Made by a program: the position numbers and the translations under genes. This document shows positions 6,777-15,760 of a DNA stretch of 64,000 nt, piece after piece. The notes below the pieces were generated by a model. It saw nothing but the letters and a program-made list of their open reading frames with translations. It made no database searches and had not been told where the DNA came from. This stretch comes from Clostridiales bacterium (lineage in GTDB: Bacteria; Bacillota; Clostridia; Oscillospirales; Acutalibacteraceae). Each line of letters begins with the position of its first letter. Position 1 is the stretch's first letter. The stretch is from the NCBI GenBank assembly GCA_021199275.1, contig JAJQIJ010000024.1, positions 1 through 64,000 of the forward strand, given 5' to 3'.

Positions 6777-9093
6777 ATTTTTTGACGGCAGCATGGGAAC
6801 ACGGCTTCAGGCCATGGGGCTAAAGCCGGGCGAGCTGCCTGAACAGCTTAATATTACAAACGAAGAGCTTGTTTATTCCGTGCACCGGTCATATGTTGAC
6901 GCGGGCGCGCAGTTTATAACCACCAACACCTTTGGCGCAAATTCGCTGAAATCTGACAACTGGCGCGAAATGGTGCGCCGCGGTGTGCAGATTGCGCGGC
7001 GCACAGGGAAAAAGGTTGCGCTTGACATTGGACCCACAGGCAAGCTGTTAAAGCCCATGGGGAACCTTGATTTTGAAGACGCAGTCAGCATTTTTGCCGG
7101 CGTTGTGAATGCGGGGAAAGACGGGTCTGACCTGATTTTAATTGAAACCATGGGCGACACTTATGAAATGAAAGCCGCCGTGCTGGCAGCAAAGGAAAAT
7201 TGCGATTTACCGGTGTTTGTAACCATGATATTTGACGAAAAAGGCAGGTTGCTGACAGGGGCAGACATAAAAACGGCTGTTGCCATGCTTGAGGGCTTGG
7301 GCGTTGACGCAGTGGGCTTCAACTGTGGGCTGGGCCCGAAGCAAATGGTAAAACATGTAAAGGAGCTGGTGAAATTCACCGAGCTGCCGATTATAATTCA
7401 GCCGAACGCGGGGCTGCCCGAAAGCGTTAACGGCAACACTGTTTACAATGTTTCGCCCGCTGAATTTGCGCAGGATATGCTGGAAATTGCAAAAAGCGGG
7501 GTTTCATATTTGGGCGGCTGCTGCGGCACCACACCGGAACATATAAAAGAAATGATTAGCCTGTGTTCGCCGGTTAAAGCGCATGTGCCCGAAAAGAAAA
7601 ATTTCAGCATAGTCACCTCTTACAGCGAAGCCGTTGAAATAGGCAGCCGCGTGCTTATAATAGGCGAAAGAATTAACCCCACCGGCAAAAAGCTGTTAAA
7701 GGACGCCCTTGTCAGGCAAGACATGGAATATATAATTAAAGAGGGCGCAGACCAAAAGGACTGCGGCGCAGATATACTTGACGTAAATGTGGGGCTGCCT
7801 GAAATTGACGAAGCCGAAACCCTGAAAAAGGCCGTGTTCAGCCTGCAAAGCGTGCTTTCAACACCGCTGCAAATAGACACGTCAGACATAAACGCGCTTG
7901 GGGCGGCGCTCAGAATTTACAACGGCAAGCCCATGCTTAATTCGGTTAACGGCAAAGAGGAAAACATGAAAAGTGTGTTTCCGCTTGCAAAAAAATACGG
8001 CGCCGTTACGGTGTGCCTGTGTCTTGACGAAAACGGAATTCCCAAAACGGCTGAGAGGCGAATAGAAATTGCAAAAAAAATAATAAAAACCGCCGCGAAG
8101 TATGGCATTGAAAAAAAAGACCTGATATTTGACACGCTGACCATGACTATAAGCACAGACAAAATGAATGCCGTGGAAACGCTTAAGGCGCTTGAATACC
8201 TGCACAATGAGCTTGGCGTGAACACTGTGCTTGGCGTTTCAAACGTTTCGTTTGGGCTGCCCAAGCGTGATTCCATAAACACCGCGTTTTTCACTCTTGC
8301 AATGCACAGCGGGCTGTCTGCCGGCATAATTAACCCCAAGTCAAAGCTTATGATGAACGCATTTTATTCTTTCAATGCGCTTATGGGGCGCGACTCAAGC
8401 TGCACCGAATATATAAACAGCGTTACCGAAACTGCGGCAGACACTGCAAGCGCAGCGCAGGAAATTGATTTAAAAAGCGCAATAATAAAAGGCATGAAAG
8501 AAGAAGCCGCAAAGTCTGCCGAAAGGCTGCTTAAAAGCGAAGAAGTGCTTGACATAATTAACAACAATATTGTGCCGGCGCTTGACACGGTGGGCGCGGG
8601 CTTTGAAGTCGGAAAAGTGTTTTTGCCGCAGCTTTTAATGAGCGCAGACGCGGCAAAGGCTGCTTTTGACGTTGTAAAGAAATCGCTTGCTTTGGCGGGC
8701 AAGGCAGAAAAGAGCGAAGACAAAATAGTAATAGCAACCGTGCACGGCGACATTCACGACATTGGCAAAAACATTGTTAAGGCTCTGCTGGCAAATTACG
8801 GCTTTGACGTGATAGACCTTGGAAAAGACGTGCCCGAAGAAGACGTGGTAAAAGCCGTAAAAGAAAATAACGTAAAGCTTGTGGGGCTGTCTGCGCTTAT
8901 GACAACCACGGTGCCCGCCATGGAAAAAACGATTTATCTTTTACACCGCGAAACAGACGCCAAGGTTTTTGTGGGCGGCGCGGTGCTTACAAAAAAATAT
9001 GCAGACATGATTCACGCAGACTGGTATACAAAAGACGCAATGGAAAGCGTGCGTGTGGCAAAAGCGTTTTTCAAAAAGGAAAAAGACAAATAA
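6766..9093 (+). CDS. metH: Cobalamin-dependent methionine synthase, three-domain form
   Basis: 775 residues. Residues ~1-290 are the homocysteine-binding barrel with zinc cysteines in FNCGLG and GGCCGTTPEH. Residues ~305-560 are the pterin-binding barrel (IGERINPTGKKL, DVNVGLPE). Residues ~575-660 are the cap, and ~670-775 the B12 domain with DIHDIGKN, whose histidine ligates cobalt, and the GLSAL and GGAVLT loops. The activation domain of the 1200-residue enzyme is absent and encoded just upstream. ATG 6766, after GGGG, is preferred to a TTG two codons earlier. It transfers methyl from methyl-THF to homocysteine and needs cobalamin, which connects it to the B12-uptake-like locus at 34 kb. 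Confidence 0.95.
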   Translation: MEIKFFDGSMGTRLQAMGLKPGELPEQLNITNEELVYSVHRSYVDAGAQFITTNTFGANSLKSDNWREMVRRGVQIARRTGKKVALDIGPTGKLLKPMGNLDFEDAVSIFAGVVNAGKDGSDLILIETMGDTYEMKAAVLAAKENCDLPVFVTMIFDEKGRLLTGADIKTAVAMLEGLGVDAVGFNCGLGPKQMVKHVKELVKFTELPIIIQPNAGLPESVNGNTVYNVSPAEFAQDMLEIAKSGVSYLGGCCGTTPEHIKEMISLCSPVKAHVPEKKNFSIVTSYSEAVEIGSRVLIIGERINPTGKKLLKDALVRQDMEYIIKEGADQKDCGADILDVNVGLPEIDEAETLKKAVFSLQSVLSTPLQIDTSDINALGAALRIYNGKPMLNSVNGKEENMKSVFPLAKKYGAVTVCLCLDENGIPKTAERRIEIAKKIIKTAAKYGIEKKDLIFDTLTMTISTDKMNAVETLKALEYLHNELGVNTVLGVSNVSFGLPKRDSINTAFFTLAMHSGLSAGIINPKSKLMMNAFYSFNALMGRDSSCTEYINSVTETAADTASAAQEIDLKSAIIKGMKEEAAKSAERLLKSEEVLDIINNNIVPALDTVGAGFEVGKVFLPQLLMSADAAKAAFDVVKKSLALAGKAEKSEDKIVIATVHGDIHDIGKNIVKALLANYGFDVIDLGKDVPEEDVVKAVKENNVKLVGLSALMTTTVPAMEKTIYLLHRETDAKVFVGGAVLTKKYADMIHADWYTKDAMESVRVAKAFFKKEKDK

Positions 9094-9113
9094 CTGTGTA
9101 ACGGAGATTTAAA

Positions 9114-9857
9114 ATGCTTGAAATTAAAAATCTTGAATTTAAAGTTGACAGACCGGGCGAGCAAATTGAAATAATAGACCGGCTCAACCTTAAAATAGAA
9201 ACATCAAAATTAACTGTTATTACGGGGCCGAACGGCTCAGGCAAATCAACGCTTGCAAAGCTTATTATGGGCATTGAAAAGCCGACTGCGGGGAAAATTA
9301 TTTTTGACGGCGTTGACATTACGGACATGCCTGTAAACGAACGTGCAAAGCTTAAAATAGGATATGCGTTTCAGACCCCGCCGCGTTTTAAGGGGCTTAC
9401 GGTAAGAAAGCTTTTAAGCCTGGCGCACGGAAGCGAGCTGCCCAAAGACGAATGTTCGTCATATCTTACGCATGTGGGGCTTTGTTCGGCAGATTATCTT
9501 AACCGTGAAGTTGACTCTTCTCTTTCAGGCGGCGAATTAAAACGAATTGAAATTGCCACGCTTATGGCGCGCGAGCTCAAGCTGGCTATATATGACGAAC
9601 CGGAAGCGGGCATTGATTTATGGAGCTTTGCAAGGCTTATTGAAAGCTTTCGTTTAATAAATGAAGACAAAAAAAACAGCATAATAATAATCAGCCACCA
9701 GGAACGCATAATGCAGCTGGCAGACGAAATTATAATTTTGGCAAACGGAAAAGTGGCTGAGCGCGGCACGAAAGACGAAATCTTTCCGGCTCTTATAAAA
9801 CGCCTTGCAAATGAAAATTCATGTTCATTCAGAAAGGACGGCGCGCAGAATGTTTAG
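9114..9857 (+). CDS. sufC: SufC-type Fe-S cluster assembly ATPase
   Basis: 247 residues, an ABC ATPase without membrane partner. Walker A GPNGSGKST (about residue 40), Q-loop GYAFQTPPRF, signature LSGGELKRIE and Walker B LAIYDEPEAGID. The PEAGID variant (Suf proteins have E-x-x-S/A-G-L-D) and absence of a permease nearby support SufC. It drives conformational change in the SufB/D-type scaffold next door. Its stop overlaps the scaffold start by 8 nt. GGAG precedes the ATG. It is 20 nt after metH and probably co-transcribed. Confidence 0.9.
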   Translation: MLEIKNLEFKVDRPGEQIEIIDRLNLKIETSKLTVITGPNGSGKSTLAKLIMGIEKPTAGKIIFDGVDITDMPVNERAKLKIGYAFQTPPRFKGLTVRKLLSLAHGSELPKDECSSYLTHVGLCSADYLNREVDSSLSGGELKRIEIATLMARELKLAIYDEPEAGIDLWSFARLIESFRLINEDKKNSIIIISHQERIMQLADEIIILANGKVAERGTKDEIFPALIKRLANENSCSFRKDGAQNV

Positions 9858-10767
9858 TATTGACAGCAAGCTGCTTAAAACAATAGCAGACATGAATTCG
9901 GTGCCGCCCGGCGCTTATAACATAAGAAAAAACGGGCAGTCAATAGGCAGAAACAGCTCTGAAAACATTGAAATAATATCAAAAACAGACAAAAGCGGAA
10001 TAGACATAAAAATAGCCCCCGGCACAATTGGTGAAGAGGTGCATATACCCGTTATTCTGTCTGAAAGCGGCATGACAGACCTTGTTTATAACGACTTTTA
10101 TATAGGCGAAAACTGCGACGTGGTGATTGTTGCGGGCTGCGGAATTCACAACGACGGCTGTGCAGACAGCCGGCATGACGGAATTCATGCCTTTCATATA
10201 GGCGCCAATTCAAAAATCAAATATGTTGAAAAGCATTATGGCGAAGGCACCGGCAGCGGAGCCAGAATTTTAAACCCGAAAACAATTATAAACCTGGGCA
10301 AAAACGCATATGCCGAAATGGAAATGGTGCAGATTTCCGGAGTTAGCACCACGAAAAGGGAAACCGAAGCCCACCTTGCCGAGTCTGCCAAGCTGCTTAT
10401 AACAGAAAGACTTATGACAGACGGCACCCAGAGCGCAGAGTCAGACGTTGATATTTATATGGACGGCAAGGGTTCTTCATGCAGAATAATAAGCCGAAGC
10501 GTGGGCAAAGAAAATTCCGTGCAGCTTTTCCACCCGCGGGTTTTCGGCAACTGTGCATGCAAGGCGCATGTGCAGTGTGATTCCATTATTATGGGCGGCG
10601 CAAAAATTTCGTCTGTTCCGGAAATAAGTGCAAACGACATGGGCGCAGAGCTTGTGCACGAGGCCGCTATAGGCAAAATAAATTCAGACCAGCTTATAAA
10701 GCTTATGACTTTCGGGCTGAGCGAAGCACAGGCGGAAGAAATAATAATAGAGGGCTTTCTTAAATAA
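9850..10767 (+). CDS. SufB/SufD-family scaffold of a minimal two-gene SUF system
   Basis: 305 residues, much shorter than SufB (~470) or SufD (~420). The beta-helix core is clear: AGCGIHNDGCADSRHDGIHAF, HYGEGTGSGARI, VSTTKRETEAHL, and the C-terminal FHPRVFGNCACKAHVQC, EISANDMGAELVHEAAIG and GLSEAQAEEIIIEGFL. The start ATG 9850 has AAGGA upstream; the frame runs to 9805 but inside sufC. With one SufC and one short SufB and no SufS or SufU alongside, it fits the minimal SMS (SmsCB-type) arrangement proposed as ancestral to SUF. Cluster-scaffold function is known for relatives; here it is inferred. Confidence 0.85.
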   Translation: MFSIDSKLLKTIADMNSVPPGAYNIRKNGQSIGRNSSENIEIISKTDKSGIDIKIAPGTIGEEVHIPVILSESGMTDLVYNDFYIGENCDVVIVAGCGIHNDGCADSRHDGIHAFHIGANSKIKYVEKHYGEGTGSGARILNPKTIINLGKNAYAEMEMVQISGVSTTKRETEAHLAESAKLLITERLMTDGTQSAESDVDIYMDGKGSSCRIISRSVGKENSVQLFHPRVFGNCACKAHVQCDSIIMGGAKISSVPEISANDMGAELVHEAAIGKINSDQLIKLMTFGLSEAQAEEIIIEGFLK

Positions 10768-10795
10768 CTTTTTGACGCCGTAAAAGCGCAAAAAT

Positions 10796-10834
10796 AAAAA
10801 GCAGTAAATCGCATTTTGATTTACTGCTTTTATT
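10796..10834. terminator. Terminator after the met-suf operon
   Basis: GCAGTAAATC (10801-10810) pairs with GATTTACTGC (10818-10827), with A-rich and T-rich flanks on both sides. It separates convergent genes and can work both ways. Confidence 0.9.
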
Positions 10835-10850
10835 AATAAGAGCTTTGATG

Positions 10851-11939
10851 TTAAAACGGGCAGTCAAATTTGCTGTATTTCAGACTGCTTTTTTTATAAA
10901 GCACGTCTGCCATTTCGTCTTTAGCGGCAAAATAAAGCATTTTGTTTATAACGTTGCGGTCTGCTTTATAGTCTGCGTGCAGCAGGTTTATAAGGGCAAT
11001 CAGGGGCTCCCAGCCGCTGTCAAATATCGGCGCAGGGTTGTCATAGCCGGTAAATTCCTTGCAGCGGGCAATTAAATTTTCACGCATTTCAAGGTGGCGG
11101 CACGGGTTTTCGGGAGGGTTATCAAAATTATAAATTTTGGGGTTTTCAATAAATTCCTTTTTTCCGAATTCGTTAAAAAAATCAGTCATGCCGTCAAACC
11201 TGCCGTTGCGCGAGCCTGTTTTTATAACGCACACCGGCGTGCCAAACGCAGTGCACGGCAGCGCGACATGCAGCCGCGGGGTTACCACACAGTGGGCGTT
11301 GTGGTAAAGCGCAAGCATGATTTTGGCAAGTTCCATGCGCCCGGAATCTGAAGTAAACGCCGCAGAAAGCATTCTGCTGACGCTGAACACGGGGCGTTCT
11401 GTGCGTTTTTTGATTTCACGCACCATGTTTTCAGGCAAATCAACACACAAAACCCAATCGTTTCCTTTTTTTCTGCGAAATTCCGGGTTGCCCTGTAATG
11501 TCAGGGTAAGGCAGCCGGAAAAATATGCCGGAACATCATGTTCAGCCAAAAACCTTTGTGTGCTCATGTCGCGGCAGCCAACCGGGCCGTGCATGCGCAA
11601 ATATTCCAAAACTTCAGGGCGGGCAAAGCTTTCAAGCTCACCATGGCGCAGATGCATTGAAATAAGCAGCGGGTCAATGTATTCGCTTGGCGGAAAATGC
11701 CGCGGCTGCCACATCCACCACGCATTCATTATTAATTTAACCTTGCTTTCAGCCCGGCTTTCGCCCGGGTGAAACGCGTCTAAACGTTCGCGGTGGCAAT
11801 AATAGTCTATTTTAGGCAAAAAGCGCATTGCCGCAATGCTTTGAATTTCATCTCCTATATTTTGAGACGAATATTTAAGCACGCCGTAAAGCGCCGTTTC
11901 CGGCGAGCTGCCGCCTTGTGGGTTATAAACGGCTGCCAT
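10851..11939 (-). CDS. Polysaccharide pyruvyltransferase family protein
   Basis: 362 residues, cytoplasmic. The early GVLKYSSQNIGDEIQS (the family's N-x-G-D region), the middle HGPVGCRDMSTQRFL and AYFSGCLTLTL, and the later VTPRLHVALPCTAFGTPVCVI are landmarks of the PS_pyruv_trans family, which moves pyruvate from PEP to sugars of surface polymers or belongs to related sugar-modifying enzymes. I start at ATG 11939, right after AGGGGGTG; the frame stays open to 11987. A second family member lies at 12283, but a repeat-filled gap separates them. The exact acceptor cannot be told. Confidence 0.82.
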   Translation of the reverse strand: MAAVYNPQGGSSPETALYGVLKYSSQNIGDEIQSIAAMRFLPKIDYYCHRERLDAFHPGESRAESKVKLIMNAWWMWQPRHFPPSEYIDPLLISMHLRHGELESFARPEVLEYLRMHGPVGCRDMSTQRFLAEHDVPAYFSGCLTLTLQGNPEFRRKKGNDWVLCVDLPENMVREIKKRTERPVFSVSRMLSAAFTSDSGRMELAKIMLALYHNAHCVVTPRLHVALPCTAFGTPVCVIKTGSRNGRFDGMTDFFNEFGKKEFIENPKIYNFDNPPENPCRHLEMRENLIARCKEFTGYDNPAPIFDSGWEPLIALINLLHADYKADRNVINKMLYFAAKDEMADVLYKKSSLKYSKFDCPF

Positions 11940-11964
11940 AAAGCACCCCCTGTTAAAAAGAAAT

Positions 11965-12050
11965 TGCCCGCCACTGGGCATTGGCAAGAAATGCCCCGCA
12001 GCCTCTATAGGCGGCGGGCAATAAGTTTTAAAGCTTTAATAGTATAACAT
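11965..12050 (-). repeat. Copy of the dispersed GC-rich intergenic repeat
   Basis: Contains GCCCGCC (11965-11971) pairing at a distance with GGCGGGC (12012-12018), and the family core around AAATGCCCCGC and AGGCGG. The rest of 11940-12282 is AT-rich DNA with a terminator near 12185 and no gene. Confidence 0.55.
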
Positions 12051-12165
12051 AACGGCATGGCAAATTTTATAAAATCACAGCCATATCACATTTTTTATTT
12101 AAAATGCCCAATTTCAGCCGTGCAGCGGCGGCAGATTGCTCAAAACTGGCAGCGCCGTGCGGCAA

Positions 12166-12206
12166 ATAAAAAGCGCAGCCCACACAGCGGTTGCGCTTTA
12201 ATTTTT
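12166..12206 (-). terminator. Terminator of the 578-residue pyruvyltransferase-like gene
   Basis: AAAGCGCA (12170-12177) pairs with TGCGCTTT (12192-12199); read on the minus strand the hairpin is followed by TTTATTTG. Lies ~85 bp after the gene. Confidence 0.6.
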
Positions 12207-12282
12207 GTTTGTAAAATTTTCAGATAAATTGCGCCGTTTCGGTGCCGGAGCGTTTCACCCGGCGGTTTTTTCTTTGCCGGGG

Positions 12283-14019
12283 CTATGCCCGCTTTAAAAT
12301 TCTTTTCAGCTTTCCTTTTATTCTTTTTGCCAGGGTGGGTTTCCACGCCGCTTCAAAAACAACTTCCTGTATATTGCCGGGCAGCTTAGGCACAGACATA
12401 TTGTCTTTGAACACCATTTTGGCTTTTTCAAAGTCTTTTTTTCTGCCGGTGCCGCGCAAAGCAAGGCTGCCGTTTGCCATATACCAATACCAAATGGAAT
12501 TTTGGCGAACCTTTAAATTCCAGCCCTTGAAATTATAACCGTTTATTAAAAACACATTTTTGAGCGGTTTTAGCTTTGAGTCGTTTAAAAAAACCATGTC
12601 AGGCGCGCTGTATATATGCGTGCCGTCTTTCAGCACTTTCATGTTGCCCGCATTGTTAAAAAGGCAAGTGACTTCGGCGCCCTTTTTAGATTCGGTGCTG
12701 TATTTAAGCGGAATTTTTTTCGGCGGCAGGTTTTTGTCTAAAACATCGTTATAATTCTGGTAAATTCTTCTGAACTTGCGGCGCAGCTTTAAGTCGCGTT
12801 CAACACTGTCTGTGCCTTCAAAGCGCGGAATGTTTTCAATAAGGCTGCTGTATGAATAAGCCGGAATTTCAGCGTGCGGGGCAATAATATTTTTAAGCGC
12901 CGAAAACAAAGAGCCGTATATTGTATATAAATATTCCTCGTCTTTAACAACGCCCTCTTCAATAATGGCGCCGATTTGGTCAACAACAGCACCGGCGTCA
13001 AAGCTGCGCACGTCAACCGTGCGGGCGCCGTAGCCGATGTTTTTGTAAAAATTGCTGACTTTCGGGTTCCATATAATGCCCAGAGAAGGAATGCCCAGCG
13101 AAAAAGAAATTATGCTGGGGTGCAGCCTGGTGGACACTACTGCGTCATAAGAAGAAATTTTTTCAATAAGCTGTTCAGGCGTGTTCATGTTGAAAACACA
13201 TCTTTTTATTGAAATATTGCATTTGCGCACAAGGTAATCAAGAAACGCTTCGTCTGCCGTGTGGCCGCTTGTAAGCAGCTCGCATTCATAGCCGCGTGAT
13301 TTGAGCTCGCCGGTTAATTTTGCCCACATGCGCGCCGATTGTTTGCGTGAAAAGTCAATTTTATTGTCTTTAAACCCGCCGGAGCGCAAAATGAAAATGC
13401 CGACTCTTTTGGCGCCGGTTTCATTTGGCACTGCCGGCCGGCAGAATTTTTCAAAAACCTTGAATGAAAAGACAGCGGGGTCTGCCACCTTGCTGATTGC
13501 AAGGCTTTCCCTTTCTTTGTAATTTTGCAGAAATTCAAAATTGTCTCTTGTGGTAATTTGCTTTACACATTCAAGATTAAGCGCCTTTTTAAGCCGGCGG
13601 CATTTGGGGTCGTTTTCATCATAATGTTCAATGCCGATTGCCGAAAAAACAGCGGCCTTATTATGTTTCTGGCAAAGCTCCAGCGTTATTGCCGTGCGTT
13701 CGTAAAAATCTTGATATTGATAGTTGAATAAGGGCGCGCCGCCGAAAATTACTGTGTCTGCGTTTTTTATGACTTCCTCTGCTGACTTTAAATTGGCAGG
13801 GTCTTTAGTAGCCAGATATTTCTGTGAAATTATGCCCGCGGCGCGGCTTGTTATTTCATATTCGCCGTCAGTTATACCTAAATTTTTCATTGCCGTGCGA
13901 ATTAAAGCAATGTCGCACTCTTCTATTACCTGGTCACCAAGGTTGTCGGAGTCACGGTTTGTAAGTAAAAGGATTTTATATTTTTGGGTATTGCGGCTCT
14001 CTGTCATCTGTGCGTCCAT
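12283..14019 (-). CDS. Large polysaccharide pyruvyltransferase family protein
   Basis: 578 residues, longer than the usual ~380. Residues ~15-390 form the PS_pyruv_trans domain: LTNRDSDNLGDQVIE at the start, FGGAPLFNYQYQDFYERT, and the late VSTRLHPSIISFSLGIPSLG. Residues ~400-578 are an added region rich in aromatic and basic residues, ending in a highly basic tail; I do not recognise it, but its sequence (short strands, FLNDSK, WNLKVRQNSIWYWYMANG) looks like a beta domain. ATG 14019 has AGGGAG 6 nt upstream. A strong promoter at 14072-14100 drives it. Likely acts in surface-glycan synthesis. Confidence 0.8.
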   Translation of the reverse strand: MDAQMTESRNTQKYKILLLTNRDSDNLGDQVIEECDIALIRTAMKNLGITDGEYEITSRAAGIISQKYLATKDPANLKSAEEVIKNADTVIFGGAPLFNYQYQDFYERTAITLELCQKHNKAAVFSAIGIEHYDENDPKCRRLKKALNLECVKQITTRDNFEFLQNYKERESLAISKVADPAVFSFKVFEKFCRPAVPNETGAKRVGIFILRSGGFKDNKIDFSRKQSARMWAKLTGELKSRGYECELLTSGHTADEAFLDYLVRKCNISIKRCVFNMNTPEQLIEKISSYDAVVSTRLHPSIISFSLGIPSLGIIWNPKVSNFYKNIGYGARTVDVRSFDAGAVVDQIGAIIEEGVVKDEEYLYTIYGSLFSALKNIIAPHAEIPAYSYSSLIENIPRFEGTDSVERDLKLRRKFRRIYQNYNDVLDKNLPPKKIPLKYSTESKKGAEVTCLFNNAGNMKVLKDGTHIYSAPDMVFLNDSKLKPLKNVFLINGYNFKGWNLKVRQNSIWYWYMANGSLALRGTGRKKDFEKAKMVFKDNMSVPKLPGNIQEVVFEAAWKPTLAKRIKGKLKRILKRA

Positions 14020-14071
14020 AGTCAACTCCCTAATTATCTATATCCATATTTTTACACACTATACATTTTAC

Positions 14072-14100
14072 ATTATACATTTGCGATTTTAAAAAGTCAA
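14072..14100 (-). promoter_or_regulatory. Promoter of the 578-residue protein gene
   Basis: TTGACT (14095-14100) and TATAAT (14072-14077) on the minus strand, 17-nt spacer. The rest of the 358-bp gap (14020-14377) holds GC-rich hairpins, including a partial repeat copy at 14238-14275, and no gene. Confidence 0.75.
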
Positions 14101-14377
14101 TAAAACAGCGGAATTTATCATATTTTAATTGAGCGGGTCGGCTGCCCGCCATGCGCCGTTTCACAGGCTGTGGAAACGGCAAAACGGTAAAACAGCGTTT
14201 ACCCGCCCCCGCGCAAACGCTGCCGAAAAAAACAAACAAGGGCCTGCCCCCGTTGAATATGGGCAAGCCCCTGATGCCTGAAAGCGCCGGCAAAAGCCGC
14301 GCGCTGCATTCAATGACAAAAGCAATAATTTTGCCGCGTTTTACTTCATTTGTGTTTTAAAGGCGCTGTGCGGCAGG

Positions 14378-15748
14378 TCAGATTTCTGCATGGTGGTTGT
14401 CTATGTCGCCGCCTGTCAGCACATTGTGAAACGCTTGCGACAAAAGGCGCGCCTGCGCGCTGCTTTTTAAAATTTTAGCGGGCAGAGCAGCCACCGCCAT
14501 AACAAGGTTATAATATGAGCTGCCCTCTTCGTGCTTTGTTTTGGCGCCGTCAAGCGCCGAAAGCCAGATTTCATCAATAAAGTCAACGAGACTTACATAG
14601 CGGTATTTCAAGGCGTCTTTTTTAAGGCTTTTTCCAATAAGCCCAGCCCGGCGCAGCATTTTATATAAGTCCCACACCAGCATGGTGTCAATTTTCTTTA
14701 AAACCGGCGCAAAAAGCGGCCACAGCCCCGCAATGCGCGCGCCGTTTAGCCCCAGCGCGTCAAGTCTTTCTTTAAAAGTCTGTTTTGTGCGGCACTCAAG
14801 CACCCTGTTTATTACTGCCGAGGAATGCTTTGCAAGATATGCCTGAGCGTCAACACTCATGCCGTTTAAGCTGAATTGCTTAAGAAACGCAACGTCATAA
14901 ACAAGAGTCTGCCTGTCAGTAACGGTGACGTTTACAATGGGCGCAGGGTAACCCACCAGGCTTCCCACGTTTACCTCTGTAATGGTGTTGCCTGCTTTTG
15001 ATGTGAATTTGTCTGTTGCCTGAATATGGCTGTGCCCCACAAACATATACCTGAGCCCGGCGTCTGCAAAGCGAGACGCTGTTTCTTCCCTGTTTTCAAC
15101 ACACACAGAGCCGCCGGTTATCAGCGGCGAAATATGCGGCATAAGCAGGTGGTGTTCTATGCCTATCATAAGGCAGCCGTCTTCCTTTGCTTTTTTTATT
15201 TGACGTTCAATCCACAGCCAGCACTCTTCGCTAAAGCCTGCGTGGTTGTTTTCGTTTTTGTCGTCGTTAAGGCACAGCACGCGCACACCGCTTGCCAATT
15301 CAATTACAAAGCACATGGTGCCTATTTTGGTGACAAAGCTGTCTATCGCCTGCTTTGGGCCGAAATCGCGGTAAAATTCCGGCAGCTCGCAGCTTTTCAT
15401 AACTTCCACGTCATTAAAAACCCTGTCGCCGTCAAAGCGGCGGGGGTTTTCGTCACAGCACCAGTCATGCGTGGCGGTTATAAGATAAACATCTTTCTTT
15501 TCCTGTAATTTATAAAGCTTTTGCCTGAGCTCAATGTGAGACGCCATTTCGCCGTCGTTTGAAACGTCGCCCAGAATGAACACGGCGTCGCAGTCGCTTT
15601 CGGCAATTTCAGCGAAAGCCGCGTCTATAATTTCGCCGGTTTCCGCAAGACATTTTTGGTCTGAGCCGGACCTGAGCTCAAACGCTTTTCCCGAAATGCC
15701 CAGCGTTTTTGAATAATGGTGCAAATCTGCAATAAAAGTAATTTTCAT
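14378..15748 (-). CDS. Calcineurin-like metallophosphoesterase
   Basis: 456 residues. The five metal-binding blocks are visible: ADLHH (residues ~7-11), FILGDVSNDGE (~58-68), TATHDW (~95), GIEHHLLMPH (~195) and VGHSHIQ (~233), the classic two-metal phosphoesterase centre. The C-terminal ~200 residues are helical and unassigned. No signal peptide, so it acts in the cytoplasm. It starts 12 nt after the transporter gene ends, so both form an operon; its own ribosome site is weak. The substrate is unknown; context in a surface-glycan region is only suggestive. Confidence 0.85.
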   Translation of the reverse strand: MKITFIADLHHYSKTLGISGKAFELRSGSDQKCLAETGEIIDAAFAEIAESDCDAVFILGDVSNDGEMASHIELRQKLYKLQEKKDVYLITATHDWCCDENPRRFDGDRVFNDVEVMKSCELPEFYRDFGPKQAIDSFVTKIGTMCFVIELASGVRVLCLNDDKNENNHAGFSEECWLWIERQIKKAKEDGCLMIGIEHHLLMPHISPLITGGSVCVENREETASRFADAGLRYMFVGHSHIQATDKFTSKAGNTITEVNVGSLVGYPAPIVNVTVTDRQTLVYDVAFLKQFSLNGMSVDAQAYLAKHSSAVINRVLECRTKQTFKERLDALGLNGARIAGLWPLFAPVLKKIDTMLVWDLYKMLRRAGLIGKSLKKDALKYRYVSLVDFIDEIWLSALDGAKTKHEEGSSYYNLVMAVAALPAKILKSSAQARLLSQAFHNVLTGGDIDNHHAEI

Positions 15749-15760
15749 AATGCTTTTGAG

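Noticed and set aside
14030..14377. Short open frames in the 14.0-14.4 kb gap
   Set aside because: No ribosome sites or homology; they run through repeat hairpins and a promoter.
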